Below are positions 56,860 through 64,000 of a DNA stretch of 64,000 bases, piece after piece (positions within the stretch are counted from its first letter, which is position 1; every line of letters starts with the position of its first letter). This stretch comes from Paratinospora sagittata. Lineage: Eukaryota > Streptophyta > Magnoliopsida > Ranunculales > Menispermaceae. Both the position numbers and the translations under genes were made by a program. The stretch covers positions 20,840,001 to 20,904,000 of the forward strand of contig CM069607.1 of assembly GCA_035771175.1 (NCBI GenBank), written 5' to 3'. The notes beneath the pieces are model-generated. The model had not been told where the DNA came from, did no database searches, and saw only the letters and a list, made by a program, of their open reading frames with translations.

Positions 56860-57504
56860 AATTAGCGTCCTGATTCCGTAATCAACATCCTGACGCATAA
56901 TATCAACTTTTTTTGTTTTGTTCCATGAGGGCGCTCATTATGTATTAGCGTCCTACTGAACAGTGAAGTGAGGGCGTTACTAACTCGTCAGCGTCCTAAC
57001 TTTCTTTGCGACAGAAACGACTTAACTTTGAGGGCGCTGATGCACATAGTTAGCATCCTGCTTACTTTTAAAACATTTGGACACATGAGGGCGCTATTTC
57101 CAAGTAAGCGTCCTTCTTTTTAAAACATATAACACGAGGGCGCTAGTACTATGTAAGCGTCCTAACATTTTTTAAAACATTTGAAGAACAATACTAAGTA
57201 CATCCTGAAAGTTATTTAGTTTGTTCCCAGAGATGAGGGCGCTCCTGTCCAGGTAGCGTCCTCATAGTTTATCCAACTTATAACTATCAGCGTCCTCAGA
57301 GATATACTCTTTGAAGGACTTAGAAATCTTTCAGTAAGCTGATTCATAATCAGCATCTTGACAACTTCAAAGGTTGATTCTAAGTGAGGTAGCTACTTAC
57401 AAGTGAGCGTCCTGACGAATCAGTTCAATTCAACCTTAAATGTTATCAGCATCCTAACTTATCAAGTTCAAGAGAGCGTTGCTGAATCATTAGTGTCCTG
57501 AAAG
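56860..57504 (-). repeat. Stem-loop series I in B3
   Basis: Complement form GAGGGCGCT-n-AGCGTCCT, about ten units, e.g. around 57089-57112 (GAGGGCGCTATTTCCAAGTA then AGCGTCC). Same fixed left/right asymmetry as the other LTRs when read on the minus strand. Confidence 0.85.
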
Positions 57505-58117
57505 ATTCTTGAAAAATAGTTTTTAACATTTGATTAAAACTCGATAAGGATGATAAAAACCTCGATCAGTTTAGAATCAAATCAACCATAGAAAATTAAA
57601 TCATTTGAAATACCTTAAAGTATTTGTTTCAAAACATGCAATTTCGAAAAACGTATGCAAGTGATTTGTGCATGATTTTGAAAAGCGTTTGAGAAATATC
57701 GATTAGAGAAATATATACCTTAAATACTATGTATTTCTAGTATTTCTCATAATCTTTAAATCCAACTCTTCATTATGTGATCTTCAATATGAACTTCCCT
57801 CTTGAGTTGAATGTCTTGAACGTTGATCGAATGATGTAGTCTTGAAGCTCTTTGATCGAATCATTCATGTGGTGTGATCTTGAAATCATGATATTATCTT
57901 TGGAGTCCTTGATTGAAACGATCTTGAATGTCTGATAGGTTCTTCAATTCCTTGATCGAATCGTTCTTTGGCTTTTTGCTTTCTTGAGGTGCTGAGATGA
58001 GTTCATGATTAACGCTTGTTAGCACCGAAAGAGATTTTGTTGGTGATCATCAAAATATACTTCATCAAGTATACTTAAGGGCGTGCTAAGTGATGAACCG
58101 CTTAGGTCAACAATAGT

Positions 58118-58211
58118 GCGTCACATCGCAACTACTATGGCTCACTCATGTGTGTTTTCATATTTTGGGGTGTCATCCCTGTCCTGTCCTTCTCTGACTC
58201 CTAGGGAGTAA
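58118..58211 (+). pseudogene. Host copia extra ORF, piece 4 (end)
   Basis: Continues the codon split by B3 and runs RHIATTMAHSCVF to a TAA at 58209-58211. Short compared with the G2 extra ORF, which goes on with a Pro-rich part and coiled coil after the same point, so the stop may be premature. Confidence 0.6.
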
Positions 58212-58555
58212 GGGATCCTTTTTGATATTTCAAAAAGGGAAGAATTTTTGGGGATTATTTTTGGCGTCATGCTTAGATGCATTAACTAAGGGGGAGTAGA
58301 TAGCATTCAGGGAGAGAAATTCCTATTTTGATAAACTTTCTTTTGGATGATTGTACTCTAATACTAATTATACTTTTTAACCTTATTTTGTTGTGTAATT
58401 TTAATTTCATGCCATATTGTTTTACTGTAAAATATTTACCATTGCATGATTGATTTCTTACATGTTATTGTGTGTAATCAATTCTCCATTCATCACACTT
58501 TTTATTGCTTTCAATCAGGCCAAAAGTAAAATGTTGAAATCATCAAAATGGGGGA
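58212..58555 (+). other. Host copia 3' UTR with two purine tracts
   Basis: AT-rich, no coding signal. TTTCAAAAAGGGAAGAA (58228 region), CTAAGGGGGAGTAGA (58287 region), and the LTR-proximal tract CATCAAAATGGGGGA (58541-58555). The same layout as the end of C-A and as the tandem repeat unit. Confidence 0.65.
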
Positions 58556-58687
58556 TGTTTCAACCAAAAATCTCTCACGTTGGACAGTGGGACAATGCTA
58601 GTTGACTGATTATGAAGACTGCCTAAACCTTGAACCTTCGAATTCCTTTTCCAACCGCGACGCGCTCCTAACCTACAAGGGTGGTGG
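58556..58687 (+). mobile_element. Stub of host copia LTR (family C)
   Basis: TGTTTCAACC starts right after the purine tract, as an LTR should. Only 132 bp remain before LTR B4 begins at 58688. Not similar to families A or B beyond the TGTT start. Confidence 0.5.
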
Positions 58688-59287
58688 TGTTGACCTATGT
58701 GGTTCATCACTTAGCTCGTCCCTAAATATACTGTTATAAAGTATATTTTGATAAAAACAAACAAAGTACTTCTCGGTGCTAAACATGCGTGTATCAAGAT
58801 TTCATCAAAGCACCTAAGGAAAGAAAAAAGCCAAGGAACAACTCGATCAAGGAACTTAAAGATCACATCCAACGATCAAGTTCGTTTCAATCAAAAAGAC
58901 TTCAACGATCACATCATGATTTCAAGATCACTTCACTTGAACGATTCGATCAAGCTTCAAGACTACATTTCTCGATCAACGTTCAAGTCATTCAACTCCA
59001 CAAAGCTCTTATTGAAGATCTCATAATGAAGAGTTGGATTTAACGGTTATGAGAAATGAGAAATACACAAAGTATATAAGGTATATCTTTCCCTAATCGT
59101 TGTTGCTCAAAATATTTTTCAAAACCATGCATAAATCATCTACATATGTTTTTCTAATTTGAATTTCATGTTTTTACGGTATGTCAAATGATTTAATACT
59201 ATATATTTAATTTGAAATCTACCGAGTTTTCATTCACATTTATCGAATATTTTATTGCGAGTCAAAGATATTTTTAGAGAATCTTTC

Positions 59288-59950
59288 AAGACGCTAATGA
59301 GTTAGCAGCACGCTCCTGAACTTTATAAGTCAGGATGCTAATAGTTCATTAGGACACTGCTAACGTTCAAGGTTGAATTGAACTGATTTATCAGGACGCT
59401 TACTTGTATAGTAGCGGCCTCTTTTATTAGTCAGCCTCTGAAGTTGTCATGAAGCAGACTCAGCATCAGCTTACTGAAAGATGTCTTAAGTTCTTCAAAG
59501 AATGTTTCTTTGAGGACGCTGATCGTTATAAGTTGAACAATGTACCAGGATGCTATTTGGATAGAAGTGCCCTCACCTTTAGGAATCAACTTAATAACTT
59601 TCAGGACGTTGATTGTCCTTCAGGGTGCTTGTGTCCTTAATGAAAATGTTTTTAACTGGTAAGACGCTTACATAGTTGTAGCGCCCTCATGTTTTGTTTT
59701 ATGTTTTAAAGGCAGGACGCTTACTCGGATAGTAGCGCCCTCATGCACCTAGTTGTTTTAAAACATAGCAAGACGCTAACTGTGCATTAATGCCCTCAAG
59801 GTTAAGTCATTTAAGTGTCAAAGTAAGTCAGAATGCTTACGAGTAAGTAACGCCCTCACTTAAGTGTTCACCAGGACGCTTATACGTAATAAGCGCCCTC
59901 AAGGAACAGAACGACATTGTTGATATTATGCGTTAGGACGCTAATTTAAC
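59288..59950 (+). repeat. Stem-loop series I in LTR B4
   Basis: Ten or so AGGACGCT-n-AGCGCCCTC units, upstream of the TATA box. The clearest is 59877-59895. Confidence 0.85.
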
Positions 59951-60212
59951 AACCATCACTGTTCGAACAAGTATACTACGTAAGTTTACTTTTTCAGAAC
60001 AGACATTTGCACAGAGTTCTTTTCAGACTTATCAGAGACCTTCTCTGATACATGAAATAAGTTTTTCTAAAACTTTCCTCTTTCATGAACTTTGAAAAGA
60101 ACCAAAATGTTAGTGAAAATTGCAGTTGCCATTTTCATATAACATTCTAGCCAGTGTGTAAATTTTCATATTATTTGAACTTCAAATGTCTAACGGCAAT
60201 GTCCCACTAAGT

Positions 60213-60221
60213 CTATAAATA
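60213..60221 (+). promoter_or_regulatory. TATA box of LTR B4 (CTATAAATA)
   Basis: In context ACTAAGTCTATAAATATCAG, about 1.2 kb before the LTR end. Same box in B1, B2 and A. Confidence 0.7.
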
Positions 60222-60918
60222 TCAGCACTTAGGATCAAACAACTTGCCAATCACTTTGTGTTGTGCCGATACTTTTTGAAAGTTAGTCTATGTCAAAATG
60301 AATTTCATTTTTCTAATCTTTCAAAGTATTTTTCACTGATACCTTTACGATTACAATAGATTTTCATATTGAGCTTCAATTATACTTTATCTTTGAAAAT
60401 ATATCTTTATTGATATCTACTCAAATTCTCAGCATTGATTCATATTTGGTATCATTCTTGTTGGAGATGGAATTTGAGAAATAGTTCAAAGTATGCAGCT
60501 GTACTTGATTTCATATCTTAAGTATTGTATTGAACTATATCAGTAGTTAGTTAAGTACTGATCAAAGAACCAGAAGTTTTCATACCTATAGTTCGATTTT
60601 CAACTTCAATGTTTTATGGTATTATATTATTTTCGAAGAAGCACTGATCTTCATAACACAACATTCATGGTTTTCGAAATTGCACTTGAGCAATACCGAA
60701 CATAGAAAGTTAAAGGGCTGAAGGTGTATTTCAAGTTAGCATTACCTATTTCACATTTCATATCTTTGTAATGCTATGTATTGTGCTTAGTTGTAAAGTG
60801 TTCTACTTTGTTAGAATCAACATTATTTGAATTGTAATTTGCTAGTGTGTTTCGATGTGAGACAACCAAGACAAGTGGACGTGGTTCACTTAACTGATTT
60901 CAGGTTTGAAATCACAAT

Positions 60919-61243
60919 GGTTCTTTCTGATCCCATAAAAGGAACGTTGGTTCTCCTCATCCTAGAAAAAGGAAACCGATTCATCCTCATCCCGTAAAAG
61001 GATAGGTGTGTCCTTAACCTGAAAAAGGATTGGTCATCTCTCAGCCTTTAAAAGAGAACCGGTTCATCCTCATCCCGTAAAAGGATAAACTATCTCCTGC
61101 CTGTAAAAGATAAACGGTTCAACCTTAGCTTGTAAAAGGATAGGTTTGCCTTTAACCTGTAAAAGGGCAGTTATAACGGTTTGGTTCTTACTCATAAGAG
61201 AATCCCTTAGTGATAAGGTTAAAATCCTAACTGAGGAGGTTAG
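60919..61243 (+). repeat. Stem-loop series II in LTR B4
   Basis: Ten or so stem-loops with TCATCCCGTAAAAGGA-type centre. Contains a stem (TATCT/AGATA, in CTATCTCCTGCCTGTAAAAG and following ATA) not seen in B1. Ends with CCTAACTGAGGAGGTTAGG. Confidence 0.85.
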
Positions 61244-61423
61244 GTAGTGGACGTAGGCATGACCGAACCACTATAAATTGTGTGTCACACATTTGCAATT
61301 TAGTGTGTGTTTTATTTTGCATCTAATTCTAACACACACATGTAAATCACTAAGTTATTGGAAGATAAATTTAAAATTGACCATCGCACCCAATTCACCC
61401 CCCTCTTGGGTGTGACTAACAAT

Positions 61424-61434
61424 TGGTATCAGAG
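61424..61434 (+). other. Primer binding site, initiator tRNA-Met type
   Basis: TGGTATCAGAG two bases after the LTR end. This is the usual minus-strand primer site of plant copia elements. It is the only convincing PBS in the window. Confidence 0.9.
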
Positions 61435-61774
61435 AGGGTTCTCTGAAATCATGGTCTAACAACCTAGAGTCTAGATCCATTTGTCAATTTAGGTTTCAAC
61501 TTAGGCGTCTTTGTATTTCGTGTCGTAGGATAGATATCCTGGAACTCCTTGCCACCTTGCTGTAACCTCTCAAGTATGATTATGCCTTCTCTTCAATTTA
61601 TTTCTTGTTTAATCATACTCTTTGGTGCATGACTCTATGTCATTTCTGCATTAATTGCAGACTCTATTTTTGATGCACATTAGCTTGCTTCAAACGTTTC
61701 CCTCTCACTCTTTTCCCAGCGCAAAATTGTTTCTCATTCACCTCTCTCGTTTCATATCCATCTTCATCTCTCTA

Positions 61775-62254
61775 ATGGCATTCAAAGCTCCTGAGTTTAG
61801 GAAAAGAGCTAGAATGGAATCATCTTCCACTTCTAGTGACTTTTCTCTATTGTATTCTTCATAAGATGGATCTGATGAAGAATCCTCTTGGGAAATTGCT
61901 CCCAGGAAAAATCATGCGCCTCCACTTCGTGCTGAAGAACCTCTGCCACCGCTTCCTGCTGCAGTGTCTCTTGAGGAACAATTTTCCAAACTAAGTGATT
62001 CCTTATCTTCCAGCGTTCAGGTCATTCTAGACATGCTAAACGAGCACGAGAACCGACTGAAAGAGCTTGAAGCCAAGGCAAAACATCAGAGAGATCTGAT
62101 GATGACACTATTTGAGGAAAATGAGGAATCCCGAGCGTTAATTAAAAAGGTTGTCCTTGTGAGCACCGCCAGGCGCATCGCTCGTAGGACCAATAGCCTT
62201 CATGAATGCGCTTGCCCCAATAACTCTGCTCTAGACTCTTCTAAGAATGTCTAG
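61775..62254 (+). pseudogene. Frame after the B4 PBS, extra-ORF-like with coiled coil
   Basis: ATG at 61775 gives MAFKAPEFRKRARMESSSTS, Ser/acidic-rich, then an in-frame TAA at 61862-61864 and, in the same frame, Pro/Leu-rich and a coiled coil (VILDMLNEHENRLKELEAKA, KHQRDLMMTLFEENEESR), ending at 62252-62254. This is not a copia Gag. The start and acidic N-terminus resemble the host extra ORF at 39176, and the coiled coil resembles the C-terminal part of the G2 extra ORF, but the core domain between them is missing. Likely an extra ORF with an internal deletion; function unknown. Confidence 0.6.
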
Positions 62255-64000
62255 AAACCTCTCTGCAAGCCCCGTCAACCCAAGCAATTTTTTTTTGTAA
62301 ATTTTGTTTAATTCATCTTTTGGATTGTTGTTTAAAAAACTTCTTTAATACTCTTTTTGATGTTTAAATTGAATCTCTCCTAACTTAAAGTGTATGTGTA
62401 TAATCTGTTCGTTTCCCCAGCTTCTCTTACACAATGAGTTCTGCACATCTCACTACTTTGTTGCTTGCTTGCTTGTGATTAGCTATCTTTCCATCTCTCA
62501 TTCATTTCATAATGTTTTATTATATTTGAATGACTAGTCTGCTTGAATTTGTGAGAATGCTATATTTAATATTCATATGCTGCACACACTTGTCTTCGTT
62601 TGTAGGCTGCTTGTTTCATGCCTTTGATTGCCTACTTATATGATCTTAATGTTATCCTATACTGACTCTGATACATATCTCTACTTGAAGTCTTTATTAT
62701 CATGTTCAGTATATTTGCGGCATCATTCTTGTCTAGTCACATCTATCTTGAATATCTGATATGCATATATGTGACTGTCTGATAAATTTCATGATTATAC
62801 TTATTTTGTATCGTATATAACATCATGATTAATTTTTCTTGAACTTATGTGTTAACTGATTATCTGATGATCAAGTACACAATAGCTAGGTTGTGCTTTA
62901 ACAATTTATTTTTGCCTATGCTTGATGATATCATGTTCATGCTTGCTCTGATCTTAGAGAATCTTATCTGCATGATCCATGTTACTGCAAATGAATATAG
63001 GCCATGTATACAATTTCATCTCATTTGCTTATATTTTGAAAAGATTTTTGCCTATACTCTTGATTACTATGTTTTGGCATTATCTTTTCTATGTTTACCT
63101 GACTTTGATGCATCTGCTTCATACCATAACATGTTAGCATTAAACTCATGGATATTTGATTTCTAATGAGAGCACTTATCCTTCTAAATGCTATCTCATT
63201 AGAATCGGTGTATCAATCATTCTAGGTCATGCTTCAATTGAAATTTTATGCCTAGAATAGGAGAATGAATGTATGTTGTTGCTTGAATGATATCTATGAA
63301 TTTCAACATATATTCAGTATGTTTAGACGTTGATATTCATCGTATATATCTTCATATGTCTAAACTATGAAAAGTTTATAATTTTCCATTTCACATGCCA
63401 TTGATGTTGCTCTTTAATATTATATTTCGTATACATCAATTGACTGTGATTTTTGATATCTAATAGATGCCATGTACTTCAACTATATACTCTGCATCTT
63501 ATTAGAATCATATTAGCTAGGCCTACTTAATCATAAATTTCTCTGCATATGTTATAAGTATGCTGATGCGTGTTTATTTACATATCTTAAAGCATACTCT
63601 ATGTTTGCTCTAGTTTAATTATCAAATTTATATTTATGCCAAACACTAAGGAGAATAATTGCCCATGATTAAAAAATTCTTTATGAATTCATCTTTCGGC
63701 AATTCTTTCTCTTTCCCTCTGACTACGATTCTCGGCTTTGCTATTGTTACAAATATTTTAGCCTATGAATTAGTCAAACTATTTCTCTATTTGCTTAAAA
63801 ATAAGATTTGTTTCTTACATGATTTCATTATAGTAGACTTTAAGCATTCTCACACACCAAATTATGACATGTTGTCATAAATCATCTTGAGGTGAATGCA
63901 CAAAGTAAGGGGGAGTCTCCATGTAAGGGGGAGCTTCGCTATTCTACTAAGTCACAAAGGGAGATCTTAGTCTCTTTTCTTTACTTTTCGATGATATCAA
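62255..64000 (+). other. AT-rich internal region of the B4 element, no gene
   Basis: No gag or pol motif in any frame in 1.75 kb. Frames at 62849-63166 and 63659-63880 are hydrophobic and AT-driven, without recognisable domain. Two copies of TAAGGGGGAG at 63906-63935 resemble the copia purine tracts, so the 3' end of this element may be close, beyond the window. Confidence 0.6.

Larger units (their letters stand above)
52464..58112 (-). mobile_element. Inverted solo copia LTR B3, containing solo LTR G3
   Basis: Plus strand TGTTGGTGCACCCAAGAGG...GCTTAGGTCAACA, the reverse complement of family B ends. About 2.9 kb after removing the inserted G3 and its duplication copy. Perfect 5-bp duplication and no internal region: a solo LTR. 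Series II at 52640-52916 continuing at 55657-55830; series I at 56860-57504; TATA box altered. Confidence 0.93.
58688..61421 (+). mobile_element. Copia LTR B4 (5' LTR of an element running out of the window)
   Basis: TGTTGACCTATGTGG...GGGTGTGACTAACA, 2734 bp. Series I 59288-59950 (e.g. CGCTTA/TAAGCG at 59877-59895), TATA 60213-60221, series II 60919-61243 (stems TATCT/AGATA, ATCCT/AGGAT, TCTCT/AGAGA, TGCC/GGCA). Directly followed by a primer binding site. Flanks GGTGG and ATTGG do not match, so this is a 5' LTR and not a solo LTR. Confidence 0.9.

Noticed and set aside
61412..61426. Treating B4 as another solo LTR
   Set aside because: Flanking 5-mers GGTGG and ATTGG do not match, and a good PBS follows the LTR. 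It is a 5' LTR.
62849..63166. A hydrophobic 105-codon frame, possible membrane protein
   Set aside because: Composition follows from AT-rich sequence; no start context, no recognisable motif, and several similar frames nearby.
1..64000. Cellular protein-coding genes, tRNA or rRNA
   Set aside because: All longer frames could be assigned to elements or repeats; I saw no tRNA-like or rRNA-like sequence. Short exons of a plant gene with introns could be missed by eye, but no conserved domain outside element proteins was seen.

Overview
The window looks like a repeat-only, AT-rich stretch of a plant nuclear genome (probably a flowering plant). I found no intact cellular gene, tRNA or rRNA. Almost everything can be assigned to LTR retrotransposons of the Ty3/gypsy chromovirus type (Tekay/Del-like) and the Ty1/copia SIRE/Maximus-like type, to solo LTRs, and to one large tandem array that seems to derive from the 3' end of a copia element. 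The plant assignment rests on the element lineages, LTRs of 1.8-3 kb, an initiator-Met-type primer binding site, and extra ORFs resembling what plant annotations call a putative plant transposon protein domain.

Layout. 1-735 and 11333-38226: about 20 copies of a roughly 850-bp tandem repeat, interrupted twice. Interruption 1 (736-11332) is a decayed minus-strand chromovirus, G1, lying between two LTRs that are not alike, followed by the pol end of another chromovirus (G1b). Interruption 2 (14493-25562) is a minus-strand chromovirus, G2, with a perfect 5-bp target duplication (CAAGT). G2 carries an extra ORF upstream of gag, a 20-bp minisatellite in each LTR, and a 5' LTR (right side) in which about 680 bp is inverted.

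38227-64000 is a nest of SIRE-like copia pieces. An extra ORF (aORF) of an old host copia element starts at 39176 and is split by solo LTR B1 (39289-42210), by copia element C-A (42273-51892) and by an inverted solo LTR B3 (52464-58112). B3 itself contains a plus-strand chromovirus solo LTR, G3 (52917-55656). The aORF frame runs through the first two junctions when the insertions and one target-duplication copy are removed, which supports the order of events. The host 3' UTR and a stub of its LTR follow (58212-58687). A further element then starts with LTR B4 and a clear PBS (58688-61434), but no gag or pol follows before the window ends.

The most unusual signal is in the copia LTRs. Each carries two series of short stem-loops. 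Series I (unit roughly AGGACGCT...AGCGCCCT) lies upstream of a conserved TATA box. Series II has a shared loop (about YCCYGTAAA) and stems whose two arms change together from unit to unit, and it lies downstream of the TATA box in the predicted RNA leader. This covariation is visible in four or more LTR copies.

All coding regions are broken by stops, frameshifts or lost catalytic residues, so this is heterochromatin-like sequence with no predicted active element. Coordinates of LTR ends are by eye (TG...CA, PPT, PBS, target duplications); family names are from motif recognition, not from a database search.
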